Source: Apoda limacodes
Lineage: Eukaryota > Arthropoda > Insecta > Lepidoptera > Limacodidae
Direction: 5' to 3'
Length of the DNA stretch: 64,000 nucleotides
Assembly (NCBI GenBank): GCA_946406115.1
Contig: OX291544.1
Span: forward strand, 5,394,001 to 5,458,000
A model generated the notes under the pieces. It saw only the letters and a program-made list of their open reading frames with translations, did not search any database and was not told the origin of the DNA. Made by a program: the position numbers and the translations under genes. Positions 36,443 through 47,654 of the stretch are shown one piece after another. Numbering within the stretch: position 1 is the first letter of the stretch; every line of letters begins with the position of its first letter.

Positions 36443-37520
36443 ATTCGTTGCTCACCAATGATTCTATATAAAAGTTGTTTGGTAGATTTTACCGCGGTTT
36501 CATGCAAACCTCCAAACGAAGGAGCTGAAGGTGGGTTGAGCCACCATGTTATGTGCTGATTAGCGAGTTTGTGTGCAATTATATCATTGTTAGATGCAAG
36601 GAAATTTTGAATGTCAATGAGCTGATGCCTAGCACCTACATAATTTGTGCCACATTCTGAGCGTATAAGAGTTGGTACACTGCGTCGCGAAACAAATCGT
36701 TGCAATGCCGCCAGAAACGCATCCGCTGAGAGTTCGGAAACTGCTTCGAGATGCACAGCTTTTGTGGCAAGACACACAAAAATGCAAAAATAACCTTTAA
36801 GGAGTTTTGCGCTACGTAATGTGCTGGATTTGATTAAAAATTGGGCCGGCAAAATCGGTTGAACTTTGTGCAAAGACAGGTTGTGGGCTGACTCTGTCTG
36901 CAGGTAGATCTGCCATAAACGGGGCCTTCAGTTGATGGCGACATTTGAAGCAATGCATTCACTTGTATACACGGTGTCTGATAATTCGACGAGCTGATAG
37001 AATCCAGAATTGCTGGCGTAAAATGGCGTGCATGGCAGTGTATTTTGTGATAGTAGTCAATTATGAGATCCACAAGGGGGCTAGAGCTGGGTACAATAAG
37101 AGGGTGCTGAGCTTCACATCTAAGGGCCGAGTTGGCTAAGCGACCACATACTCTGAGCAGATCATTCTTTAAGAAGGGTGAAAGGCGTTGTAGTCGCATA
37201 GTACAAGTTTTATTTTATTAAGGTGCGCAGACGGTGAATGTCTTCGGCGAACATGTTGTGCTGAACAGAACGCACCCAGTATAAGAGCGCTTCTTTGCGC
37301 TCGCTAACAGTAATGGGATGGGACCCATGAGGCGGGCGTCACGTTTTGTGCGACAATTGTAGGCAACACGTTTTATGCACGCGGTTACACCTATCAAAGT
37401 GTTAAGTGAGCTGAATCGCGTGAGTAGCTCTGTATCTAGATCAGGTACCGCAATTGCTGCTACCATTTTCCTGGGTTTGAGTCCTGGGAGCAAATGATGA
37501 CCTAGAGCTGGACGCATAGT
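36439..37520 (-). pseudogene. BEL/Pao integrase N-terminus and catalytic core
   Basis: The minus-strand frame 36834-37199 holds the H2C2-like zinc-binding region ('LRVCGRLANSALRCEAQHPL', 'YYHKIHCHARHFTPAILDSI'). The catalytic core frame 36439-36873 contains 'SVPTLIRSECGTNYVGARHQ' and 'PPSAPSFGGLHETAVKSTKQ'. The first catalytic Asp ('TDFAGPI') lies in a third frame near 36850, so frameshifts break the core. At the second catalytic position, families have D-N/C-G-T-N; this copy has E-C-G-T-N. The third residue (E in 'LHETAVK') remains. Upstream, 37218-37517 is linker sequence of the same protein. Confidence 0.75.
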
Positions 37521-37559
37521 CGGCCGGGTATCTGGTGGAGCTTTAAGCCATTCAGGAGA

Positions 37560-38060
37560 TCACCATAGATCGTGTTTTAAAAGGTCTTGAGCAGACATAT
37601 CACTGCTTGCACTGTCGGCAGGGTTTAAAGGAGAAGTTACGTGTCTCCGAATTGGATTGCATGTGGTGGTCTTAATCGCAGAGACCCGGTTGGCCTCAAA
37701 TACTTGAAGTGATTGAGGAGGAGTATTCAGCCAGGCAAGGACAATGGTACTGTCTGACCAACAGAAATGGTGCTGAATTGGAATTTGAGCAGAAAGTTGA
37801 GCTGATACCCGGGCAATGAGCTGAGACAAGAGATGGGCGGCTGAGAACTCCATTTTTGGGATAGTGTGGCGGTTCTTGATTGGAGCCACCTTCGATTTGG
37901 AAGTGAGCAGATTGACATGAACCTTACCAGTGGGTTCAGTTTCATGGAGGAATACTACCGCAGCATATCCAGATTCAGATGCATCAGCAAAGCCGTGCAG
38001 AGTATAAGTGGAACCTTTGCTTGAGCAGACCTTTCTTGGAAGTTGTAGAGCAGAAAGTCG
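37560..38060 (-). pseudogene. BEL/Pao RNase H region
   Basis: The minus-strand sequence from about 38000 reads 'GFADASESGYAAV', the start of the BEL RNase H-like domain, then the frame 37560-37889 reads 'RHTIPKMEFSAAHLLSQLIA' and 'HHFCWSDSTIVLAWLN', the D-S-T active-site neighbourhood. Lineage-typical 'NPADSASSDMSAQDLL' follows. A frameshift near 37890-37940 splits it. The domain would degrade RNA in the RNA:DNA hybrid during reverse transcription. Confidence 0.75.
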
Positions 38061-38068
38061 AGGTGAGT

Positions 38069-38760
38069 CATCGAATATTTGCTGACAGTGAAGTCGGTCT
38101 ATCCCAATCCAGTTTTAAAGTCCAGAGATTCTGGATTAATAATTTTGCGCGGAAGATGACAGGGCTGATCCATCCATTTGGATCAAACATGCGGGCTATA
38201 GTACTGAGGATGGATTTTTTTGTGAATTTCTCCAAGACCGGGACTGAGATGTTGTAGGTAAACATATCAGTCTGTGGAATCCATTGAATACCAAGTACCT
38301 TGATAGAATTAGATTCAGGACTGAGATCAAAATCCTTAGGCATGTCACACTGGACTTCTGGAAAACGGTCTAGAAGCTCTTGGGAGTTAGAGGTCCATTT
38401 TCGCAAATTAACTCCTCCCAGAGCTTATAGCTCGATGAGATCGGTCTGCAGTGCCTGAGCATTCGCGACTGAGTCATGCCCTGTCAGGATGTCATCCACA
38501 AAAATGGAACGGGGAAGAACCTGAGCGGCCTGGGGGAAGCGATGCCCCTCATCGGAGACCAGCTGGAGGATAGAACGGTTAGCAAGAAATGTGCTGGGCC
38601 GAAGACCATAGTTAACCGTGGACAAGGCATATGTGAGAAGGGGCTGAGCAGGAGCAGAGCGCCATAGTGAGACGTCAATGAAAGGCCCGACAGAGCGATT
38701 GACTGGTTTATTAAGGTAAACAACTACCCAACAGCGAATAACCACCGAGGACATTGATAA
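38069..38760 (-). pseudogene. BEL/Pao reverse transcriptase palm and thumb
   Basis: The minus-strand frame 38425-38754 contains 'TVNYGLRPSTFLANRSILQL' and 'RSIFVDDILTGHDS'. FVDDIL (38485-38502) is the catalytic YxDD box, intact here. The homologous protein continues in the frame 38068-38406 with 'SNSIKVLGIQWIPQTDMFTY' and 'SIARMFDPNGW'-like sequence, the connection to RNase H. One frameshift near 38415 separates the two. The segment 37927-38647 is repeated in inverted orientation at 40349-41062. Confidence 0.8.
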
Positions 38761-38769
38761 GTCGTTACA

Positions 38770-39990
38770 TTACATTATCATTGATAATGAGCTGAAATTG
38801 TCTTTGGTCTGGGTTAATAAGTATGTTCCTGAACACCATCTGAATGTCTGTGCTGAATACCACCTGGTGTGTGCGGAAGTGGAGGATGATGTCAGTGATG
38901 TCTCACTGAAGAGGTGGGCTAGTGTGCAGACAGTCATTGAGACTAATTCCTTTGAACTCTTGCAGCTGCCATCAAAGATTGTGCGGAGTTTTTCAGAATT
39001 TGCCTTGAAGATACCATGGTGAGGTATGTAGAAATGGGGCTGATTAATAAATAAACTTGGGTGATATGCCCTAAGCGAATGTACTCCGGCATAAAATCGA
39101 TATATTTTGAGCGGAGGGTATGATCTCTTTGCAGTTTGCGTTCTAAGTTCAGAAATCGTAGTAGTGCGTTGGCGCGTCTGAGAGAAAGGGAAAAGACAAT
39201 ATATATCGACCTGAGGGGTTACGGGTTGTGAGCGGAAAATCCCCTCACATTCATCTAAGCTAAGTTGACCTTGAACTTCCTCAACTTCCCAAAATCTTTC
39301 AAGAGCAGAATGGATCTCCGCACTTGTATGCTGAGGTTGAAAACTTGCAGTTTTTATTTGAGCTTGGTGTACTTGAGTCTCTGGTTTAGTATGTTGCTCA
39401 TTAATGGGATCTAAAAGTGCAAAATTAAAAATCGTGCCGAAGGCTGTTGGCCTGCCGGGGCCTAAAGAAATTTTGGAACCATTCAAAATTTTTTCGAGAA
39501 CATCTGAACCCAATATTAGGTCGACAGAAGCTGGTAAATTGTATGCTAAATCAGCTAGTGGGATATTAGAATTATTACAACATGGGCTGAATTTTTGTAA
39601 CTTGGTCCAGGGCAGAAAACCGGTTAAACTTTTTAAAATGTATGCCTTAATGGTTATTATCGGTTGTTTAGTATGAATAGGACGGAATGTGATGACCGCT
39701 GATGAGCTGGAACTTTGAGTGTGCTGATCACCTACACCTAAAATATTTAATTTTGTGTGCTGAAGTGGGACATGCAATGTTTTAGCCATACACTTAGTTA
39801 ATAAAGTTAACATTGAGCCTGTGCTCTGTGCGCTCTTGCCTTATGGTACTTTCCATCACTGTCAGCTAGCTCTAGAGACACTGTTGGTAAGAGAACTGGT
39901 GTCTCATAGGTGGTGTTGGGCTGAACATTTGTAGAAACAAGTGTTTCAGAATGGGTAGGCAGGTCTAGTTGACAATTTAGTAGTTAAGGG
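38770..39990 (-). pseudogene. BEL/Pao protease and start of reverse transcriptase
   Basis: The minus-strand frame 38770-39813 begins in a retropepsin-like domain and runs into the region before the RT ('HHGIFKANSEKLRTIFDGSC'). Upstream, in another frame, 'LLPTVSLELADSDGKYHKAR' (about 39840-39905) supplies the protease N-terminus, so a small indel lies near 39830. At the expected active-site turn (D-T/S-G-S) this copy reads 'STGS', so the catalytic Asp is missing or displaced. Farther upstream (39905-40085), sequence such as 'THSPPTHYNRQHMSTG' probably represents the end of gag. The C-terminal part of this frame departs from RT homology, implying another frameshift. Confidence 0.7.
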
Positions 39991-40121
39991 TTGAATATTA
40001 TTTTCAAACAATTTTGTATTGTTTTTATGAGCTGATTTAAAAATTTTAGGGCTGAATGAACCTGTGGACATGTGTTGCCTATTATAGTGTGTGGGCGGAC
40101 TGTGTGTAGGTGAGCGTTGTT

Positions 40122-40142
40122 GATTTATTTATTTATTTATTT
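40122..40142. repeat. (ATTT)n tract
   Basis: Five ATTT units at the point where BEL/Pao similarity stops. It may be the tail of a small inserted element or a microsatellite at the rearrangement junction. Confidence 0.8.
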
Positions 40143-40348
40143 CAGCAGACACCTGCATCACTTACATTTACCCAACACGTGAAACAGGGATAAAAACAGT
40201 ATAAACTTAAACAGTATTGTAATGGTGGTGTGACTTGCCTAGCGTGAGAAGAGCTGGGTTGTGTTGAGTAGTGTGGGTGCTGTCTAGGTTGTGCTCGCAA
40301 TGGGACAGGCAAAAGGTGAGGCAAAAAATGGAACGGGTAAGGACCTGA

Positions 40349-41062
40349 TCAGCCCCTTCTCACATATGCCTTGTCCACGGTTACCTATGGTCTTCGGCCC
40401 AGCCCATTTCTTGCAAACCGTTCTATCCTCCAACTGGTCTCTGATGAGGGGCATCGGTTCCCCCAGGCCGCACAGGTCCTTACCCGTTCCATTTTTGTGA
40501 ATGACATCCTGACATGGCATGACTCAGTTGCAAATGCTCAGGCACTGCAGACCGAACTCATCGAATTATTAGCTCTGGAAGGATTCAATTTGCGGAAATG
40601 GACCTCTATCTCCCAAGAGCTTCTAGACCGTTTTTCAGAAGAAGCGTGACATGCCTAAGGATTTTAATTTCAGTCCTGAATCCAATTCCATCAAGGTACT
40701 TGGTATTCAATGGATTCCACAGACTGATATGTTTACCTACAACATCTCAGTCCCGGTCTTGGATAAATTCACAAAAAGATCCATTCTTAGCACTATAGCC
40801 CGCATGTTTGATCCAAATGGATGGATCAGCCCTGTCATCTTCCGCGTAAAATTATTGAACTGGATTGGGATGAGCCGACTCCTACCGAGCTCAGTCTTCA
40901 GTGTCAGCACATATTCGATGACTTACCTCGACTTTCTGTTCTTCAACTTCCTAGAAAGGTCTGCTCAAACAAAGGTTTCACTTATACACTGCACGGCTTT
41001 GCTGATGCATCTGAATCTGGATATGCTGCGGTAATATACCTCCATGAAACTGAACCCACTGG
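40349..41062 (+). pseudogene. Inverted partial copy of the BEL/Pao RT-RNase H region
   Basis: A plus-strand duplicate of the segment that lies at 37927-38647 on the minus strand, about 714 versus 721 bp. The frame 40371-40649 encodes the palm with 'FVNDILTWHDS': the first Asp of FVDDIL is Asn, so this copy is catalytically dead. 40651-41034 and 40821-41090 carry the following connection region. It lacks about 21 nt near 40860 that the other copy has. Both boundaries are abrupt (shared sequence ends at CCCACTGG, 41062). With the minus-strand copy it forms a large inverted repeat with a 1.7-kb spacer. Confidence 0.8.
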
Positions 41063-43885
41063 ATTCCAGTATCTACTACTAACTCGTTGAACTCTTCTCA
41101 ATTATTAGCAGAGGCACTGTTGTAAAAAAATGGAAAAGAATGCTCAAAAGATTTTAAATTCACACATGCAAACCATAATTATGTTATTAAAGCATTATAC
41201 TCATTAAAATAAAATAAAAAAAACACTGCTGACCTGTGGGGCCATTATATTACCCTAGGTAAAACTATAATTTCAGTTATTGCTCTCAAACTAGTATTTT
41301 TGTCAACTGTCTAGTATTTATTTATGCCGGTTACCAATATTTTGTCGTCGCGTCATTGTCTAAGAGTGTTCCTAAGCAGGCATTGTAGCTTCTGTTGGCA
41401 CAGGTGGCATGCCAGGGGATTGTTTTTGTAGAAGTTAAATGATCAATTCACGCTCCTCGCGCACTACACTCGCTCCCTTAAACTGTGTTTTATTCATTAT
41501 TTGTTTTGGTTTTCTTATATGCGTATATAATTTGGAATTTTCTATTATCTCAAATACGCACCTATTCATGTTGTGGTTCAGAATGTTACTGGTACACACT
41601 GACTTAACTTTAAGTCAATTTTCAATTAGAAGCACTAAGTTGTGCTGTGGAGTTCTTTGTTAAAGAACAATCAATGCTATTAAAATGCCTTTTTTCCTAC
41701 AAAATTAAACCATATAACACTTATTAAACCGGAAGAATATATAAAAAAATATTCTGTATACTTATAATATAATGTAAAATCTATTCTAAAAAGCCTAGGA
41801 TTTTCTTTCAGATTTTTTATTTTTACTTTTAATTAATGGTTACTGATTTTAAACACCTACTATATCATGTAAAACCCTCATTCCAAGACAAAAACTGAAT
41901 GTACCCGCCTCCTACCTGACTAAAAGATTCTGGTTTCGGCTTGTATTTGTGCGTGTTATCTAGGTAGGTACCTAGTACCTCATGTACGGTATTTTGAGAC
42001 AGGAACTTCTTTAAATACATAAAGGAATCATCTCATTTCTCTTTACAAGGAGCTCATACATAGGTACATAGTATAGCATGCACCTTCAATATAGTTTGCA
42101 CGGCAAATATTGCTGAATCTACATCGAGCCATACTTAATTTTAATGCATTTTAGTATTCCGTACTATTTAGCCAGAAACTATACCTTTATAAAATCGTGC
42201 ACTAGCGTCACACACAGTAGGCATAGAAAGTAGCAAGCGTTGTACCTTAGAATTGTGAATTCGGAAGTAAAATGCGAGTATTTTCACGACTTACTTGCAC
42301 ACATTTCTTCTCGAATGAACGAATCCAGTTTCAGAGTCGGAGAGACTTTTCGCAATGAGTCTCGTATTTAGTCTCAAGAGGCAAGATACTTTCATACATT
42401 TCCAAATGTACAACGCAAAATTCGAATATTCCAGAATTTTTCGCAATAAACTCCCTGATCCAGCATCCGACAAAAACGACTTCACCTACCTACCTAGCTA
42501 GCTTTTTGTGTTTTTTTTATTTATAAGACTTCTCTCCAAAATAGGTAGTTGAATCAGTTTCCACTGATTTCAGTAAAAAATATAGGTATTCAAAATCATC
42601 ACTGAAACCGATTTCTATTACATAGAATAGGATTATACTAAATTACTTAAAAACGTTCACAAATAAGTATTTACATGTTTTTACGATGGACAAATCGGTT
42701 GACGAATTCGTTAATAACACTGTCATATTCGACGGATTTTGTTAAGTCAGCTTCTATATTAAGGAATACTAAACTGTCCAAACGTTAGTCGCTTGTCCGG
42801 GATTTAAGATAAGTTTTTATTCTTTTAAGTACGGAAAACCAAGAAGCTTATATATTGCTTGAATATATAAGCTTGAGAGCTTGAATCAATATATAAGCTT
42901 CTTGATGAAAAATTTACGTTTTGCACTACAGTTGTCACTGTAGTACTTAGAAACAAACGCGTATATTGCTGCACCCCGCAACCCGCAGGATCATAGAGTA
43001 GAATATTTATTCAAGATTACGAATGAAAATGTTACAAGCAAGCAACCAGTCGACGAATAGTCCCAAATAGTCTCGAGTCGGGTGCGATAGACGCCCTGGG
43101 ATTCTCACGCGATCGAATTGATCACGAATTCCAAATAAAGTACAAATTCAAACTTTTTTCGAACGAAAATGAAGTTAAGAAATTCGGGTAATGTCTCCGG
43201 CTTGCACCACCTATTGCAGCCTCCCGCCCCTGGCCATATATACGCCTCTGAGTAGAGTAGAGCATAAAAGCAATAGCTGTGCTCTTTGTTCCATTAACTA
43301 CTTACGTTAACGGTTGAATTTTCAAATACCTAATATACAGTCAAGGATAAGAAAGTTCACGTAATCATCGAATCTAGACCCAAGAGCAATCACAATTTAA
43401 GAGATGGCTCTGGGTGAAATACAGCTGTCTTTTTTTTGACCACATAAGGATCTTTCATTCACGGATAGTGTCCGTGAGTTTTTTATTACTGTGTGTGATT
43501 ATAGCGTGTTACTATGTATCTTTGTGTGCTACTACTACAAATGTATTATGGAGCAAAATTAATCACCTTTGAAAATTCATCAAAAATAATAGCTAAATAA
43601 AATTTTATTAAACCAAAAACGGCGAGCTCTTGATTTTTTTTTTCGAACTTAAAATCAAACGTAAAATTTTATGAACATTCCAGATTATGGCAAAAGAATT
43701 TTGTATGAAAACTCTGCCGGGCAATTCACCTAAATTATAAATCGATATGTGGCCACTATACAAGGGACTATGGTGGTATAGATTCCTAGGTAAAATATAA
43801 TCACTAAATATACAAAACAACTTTAATTTCACAATAACTAAACAGAAAAGTAGGAAGAGGTATCACTTTATGCCGCACCAGGTCA
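41063..43885. other. AT-rich DNA, no gene seen; one long palindrome
   Basis: No gene recognised. It includes a perfect 18-bp inverted repeat at 42840-42904, entered separately. Confidence 0.4.
42840..42904. repeat. Perfect 18-bp inverted repeat (hairpin)
   Basis: CAAGAAGCTTATATATTG (42840-42857) is the exact reverse complement of 42887-42904, with a 29-nt spacer. The spacer itself contains another ATATATAAGCTT (42864-42875), so alternative foldings are possible. No coding or known element context. Confidence 0.85.
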
Positions 43886-44873
43886 CGCAGAAAGTTTTGC
43901 GAAAAAATGTTTTTATATATAAGGCACTGGCCACTTGTTATTTATTTTAAAAAAATTGGTTATTTAAAAGTAAAAATACCGTTGTTCGAATTTCGGATTT
44001 CCCTTCACATTTTTTTGAGAGCCAAATTAAATTATCGTTTCTTATTTAAAAATGGATCTGCATTAAGAACATTTTCGTGCGATGATTTTCTACAATTTTA
44101 AATGTGACCTTAAACCTTCACGAGCACCTTCGCGGTAGGAGGATAATTTCGCGCTGGGTGCCGCACAACCTCACCGAAGCTCAGAAGCAGGCCTGTGTGG
44201 AGTGGTGCCGTGATATGATTCAAAAATTTGAAGCAGGCTCGTCTGGGCGCGTTTACGACATTGTGATACGAATCCTGTATTTATCAAAACGATCCAGACA
44301 CAAAGCGTCTGTCGACAGTTTGGCTGTTTTAAAACGAACCAACGCCTAGGAAAGTAAGAACGAAAGCGATAAAGAAACGCAGGGAAAATATGATTGTTTA
44401 TTATCTGGTAATTAAGCAGGGTATCTGGTGTCAATTCTATTGCGAGACCAAAGCAGCATCAACGCCGAATGGTATACTACAAAATGCCTTCCTGAAGTTT
44501 TGTCTGCAATGAACAACAAGTGAACAGCGGGCTCCGCGGAGTGCTGCTTCACCATGTCAACGCACCCGCGCACTCAGCGCTCAAAAGGAGGGACTTCCTG
44601 GACACCACACCAGTCAGAGTCTTGGGTCACCCTCCTTACAGTCCTAATCTAGAACCATGGGACTTCTTTTTATTCCTTAAAATAAAAAATCAGCTGAAAG
44701 GGATACAGTTTTCATCGCCGGAAAACGCTGTAGCAGCGTTGGAATTTTTTTTCGAAAATTGGTTCAGACGCATGAAACTTTGTATATAGGCTGGTGGAGA
44801 GTTCTTTAAAAAGATTTAATTAAAATATTTTATCCATAGAAGTTAGTTTTTTAGTTTCTCAAAACTTTCTGAG
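43886..44873 (+). mobile_element. Deleted mariner transposon with terminal repeats
   Basis: Imperfect terminal inverted repeats CGCAGAAAGTTTTGCGAAA (43886-43904) and its counterpart ending CAAAACTTTCTGAG (44873) bound 988 bp. TA follows the right end (44874-44875), and CA lies at the left, probably a mutated TA target. Full mariners are about 1.3 kb; the DNA-binding N-terminal half is missing here. The transposase remnant is described separately. Confidence 0.65.
44104..44789 (+). pseudogene. mariner transposase remnant, catalytically dead
   Basis: The frame 44104-44349 contains 'RRIISRWVPHNLTEAQKQAC', the hallmark of mariner transposases, then loses frame at the first catalytic motif: the expected 'GDE' near 44258-44270 is disrupted by a small insertion, and the other frame reads 'YESCIYQNDPDTKRLSTVWL'. 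The frame 44520-44789 has 'LLHHVNAPAHSALKRRDFLD' and 'LGHPPYSPNLEPWDFFLF'. In the HDNAPAH motif the catalytic Asp is Val (codon 44556-44558). The third Asp remains, with exactly 34 residues between, the DD34D spacing of mariner. Two of three catalytic sites are lost. Confidence 0.85.
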
Positions 44874-44875
44874 TA

Positions 44876-45427
44876 TCCCACGTAGAAGTGGAAACTAGTG
44901 TAAAGCGAACTGAACGACAATAAAAGACCAATAAACCTACGTTGATCAGCGCTATAAACGTCCTATAAAACGAGCCATCATAACAAAACGCCCTATAAAT
45001 CTATCACTTGACGTTATGACATTTATGACGTTTGCGCAACATCACGGGTCTAAGTGACAAGAGGGGCGGTGACATCACATCAGCGGTAGCTACATCCACA
45101 TAATGGTCATGTAAATGGATTGCTGACTTCATCTGTCATCGCATCTCTGACTCAATGATATGGAATGATTTGTATGGGATAATATGAAGCGTGAATGAGT
45201 TGAGGTGTGGTGAGTGAGGTTATGGCTGCAGTGGCTGCATATCTTCGTTGACAGCCTAACATTAGAAACTCTATGCAACTTTTTTTGTTGCGACAAAAAA
45301 AGCTTCGGAGTTTTAAAAGCCAAAAGATGAAAGTTAACGATCAATAGTTTAGCGATTTTCCGATTTTTTTATTGTTTGTTTATGTAGGTATATTTACTTA
45401 AACTAAACATAAAAAGTGTTATACTAC
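44876..45427. other. No gene seen
   Basis: Mixed sequence with a slightly GC-richer block near 45030-45260 (including GGCTGCAGTGGCTGCA). No coding region or element recognised. Confidence 0.4.
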
Positions 45428-45431
45428 TTAA

Positions 45432-45920
45432 GGCTAGGGTATAGGCTAGACCGCAAAAATACGCCGTTTTTGTGCAAATTTTGTGGCTAAACTATAGCAT
45501 CTAAAGCATTAAAAAAAATATATGTTATAAAACTTGCTTTTGTCTAGTGCATTACCTTACTAAATGGTTATCATTTATTGTATTTAATGCAATAAAAAAT
45601 CTGGAAATGACCGTTGTTTCAACTCTTGTGCAAATTTTTAAAGCGTTTTTTGCATTTGCTTGTTATGGTAGTTGGTTAAATTATTAGAATAGCTTGTTAT
45701 CTAGTGCATAGACTCTAAGTTGTTGCGAAAAGTCAAAAAATGTGACTACAAAAGGGTAATAGCGTTAAATTCCATAAAAAAAATTTAAAGTTTCAAGGCG
45801 TCATTACGGTATAAATTACTTAAGAAGTATATAACATATATGTCTCATAGTAATGTATATGACATTATCTAATTATTTATAGTACATTTAAATACACAAC
45901 GTAAGAATTACAGAAATCTC
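45432..45920 (+). repeat. Unclassified repeat, copy 1
   Basis: About 490 bp whose reverse complement recurs at 54820-55281. Shared landmarks in order are a GGTATA-type start, 'CCGTTTTTGTGCAAATTTTG', 'CTAGTGCATTACC', a GCAATAAAAAATCTGGAA block, 'TTACGGTATAAATTACTTAAG', and 'GAATTACAGAAAT' at the end. TTAA stands immediately before the first base (45428-45431) and again at 45921-45924, so a TTAA target duplication (piggyBac-like) is possible but unproven. Non-coding. Confidence 0.7.
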
Positions 45921-45924
45921 TTAA

Positions 45925-47650
45925 GAAAATAAAAGACTAATTTAAACCTCAATTTGTCTTCACAAAATTTTCAAAACTTTTTGTTTAGACGACGCCATGT
46001 TGTACTTTTAAAACTAGTTAGTTTGGGGGTTTAATTTTGATAAAACCTATGCGCAAGTAAGCCTTGGGAGTACGTTCCAGTTCTATATTATAAAGTAAGG
46101 TAAACACATTTTACCTTTTAATACATTAGTCACAATATTCATTAATGTGTAAAGATCAACCTTCACACAAATTATTTTCGCAGCATCTATTTAAAATCAT
46201 TCGATGATATGGCCTCTATTATTGTGACCAGTGTGTCGTGTTCAATTGAGGTGGTTGCCTTTTCAGCCACTTAATGTCTGTAATAAAAACGCTCGTCACT
46301 TGCGCCAAGGCCAACTTTCGCGACACACTCGCCGAGTGATCTCACGCAACCTTGGTTGCATCGTTTATAGCGCACGCATTGAGGTCTGGACGCTTCTGAT
46401 ATCATACGTGGAGCTGCAATTTCAGCTGCAGCCTTCAGCCCACACACGCAGACAATATGACTTATTTCATATCTTCGAATTGAATGAAACTTTGTCATAT
46501 TATGTGTAAATTTTACAACTCAGATGAATTGACGATATAATATTGAGGATATATCATCTTACTAAAAACATCTAGTTAGTTAAAAACAATCATATTCTTA
46601 GTGATATGATGTTTCCAGGTTTTCCTAGACAGAATATAGTAACCTTTGATGCCAAAATATACTTATACCTTTCGAGAATGAAATAACATTATACTGGTAG
46701 ATCACAATTATTACACGACAACTAAAACTTCGATTGTATACGATTTTTTTTAAATTTTAGGCTATTGGCCTTATGTAAAACTGTGAGCAAGTTTGTAAAA
46801 TTCAGTTAGTATTTCTTTTTGATGAGCTAACTAACAAACAAACAAAGAGTGTCCCAATCTTTCATCAATTGATAGCTCTGAAAACATTAGCGATTGAAAT
46901 ATATTCGTTCATGGCATCGAAGTACTTAATACATCGATGGTTCAAGTGTATAAAAGGTGTCTCAAACTTTACAATTGCACCGATTTCTCAACGGTTTCAG
47001 TTACGGCATAGTATATTATAGTCTGTGGTTACGATAAACCTTCATCAACTATTCTGCTACTCAAAAATACATACACATTTCCGTAGCAAATTTTGTCGCA
47101 ATAAACTATAAACATGTCTAATACTTTTTAAACGATCTTTATAAATCTTAAATATTATAGTTATATCCAATTTCATCACAATAACCCATATATCTTCACA
47201 AGCATTAGCTCTGTTTGCAGAAGGGTCCATTAAATCAGAATTGGCTATAAAATTTTAATTACCTCTTAAAGATAATGATTAACATATTTTGGTCGGCAAC
47301 GGTGCCGGTTGACTGCAGCTAGGAAGGTCGGCTCACTTCTAACGTCTCTGCATAAATGTTATTTATTTTTTTAACAAAAACTGAGAAATACCGACGAATG
47401 TATACCTACTAAAATAACATTTTTTTGTTTGCCATTCGTGTGTTGTGTGGACACGATAGTTTGAGAACTAAATATTAGTTTAGTTTTCAAACCTAGGCGT
47501 AAAAGTCAACTAGATAAATACTAAGCACTTAAACGTTAGCCATTTCTCCATGCACATCGCAATGCCAAACAATGTTTGACATAATATACTGGCTTATATT
47601 TATTTAACTCTTACAGTACATTTAATAAAACTATATGATGTAAGTATAAC
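45925..47650. other. No confirmed gene; one GC-richer block
   Basis: 46205-46460 is GC-richer than its surroundings and open in both directions (46231-46509 plus, 46271-46498 minus), but I recognise no protein. The rest is AT-rich. Confidence 0.35.
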
Positions 47651-47654
47651 TTAT

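Larger units (their letters stand above)
35868..40085 (-). mobile_element. BEL/Pao LTR retrotransposon, decayed, lacking 5' end
   Basis: On the minus strand the order is gag remnant, protease, reverse transcriptase, RNase H, integrase zinc-binding and core domains, then a DUF5641-type C-terminus. This is the pol order of BEL/Pao elements. The coding sequence is split by many frameshifts. Neither the gag N-terminus nor a 5' LTR was found; from about 40085 the sequence changes to an (ATTT)n tract. An inverted partial copy of its reverse transcriptase follows at 40349-41062. BEL/Pao elements are common retrotransposons of insects. Confidence 0.85.

Noticed and set aside
39404..39676. 90-codon plus-strand frame
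   Set aside because: Antisense shadow of the BEL/Pao protease region.
40122..40348. 5' LTR of the BEL/Pao element
   Set aside because: No match to the TGTTCACGCC start of the 3' LTR was found here, so the 5' end appears lost.
46231..46509. GC-richer open frames as a gene
   Set aside because: Open on both strands, no recognisable protein and no splice context; kept only as an unexplained block.
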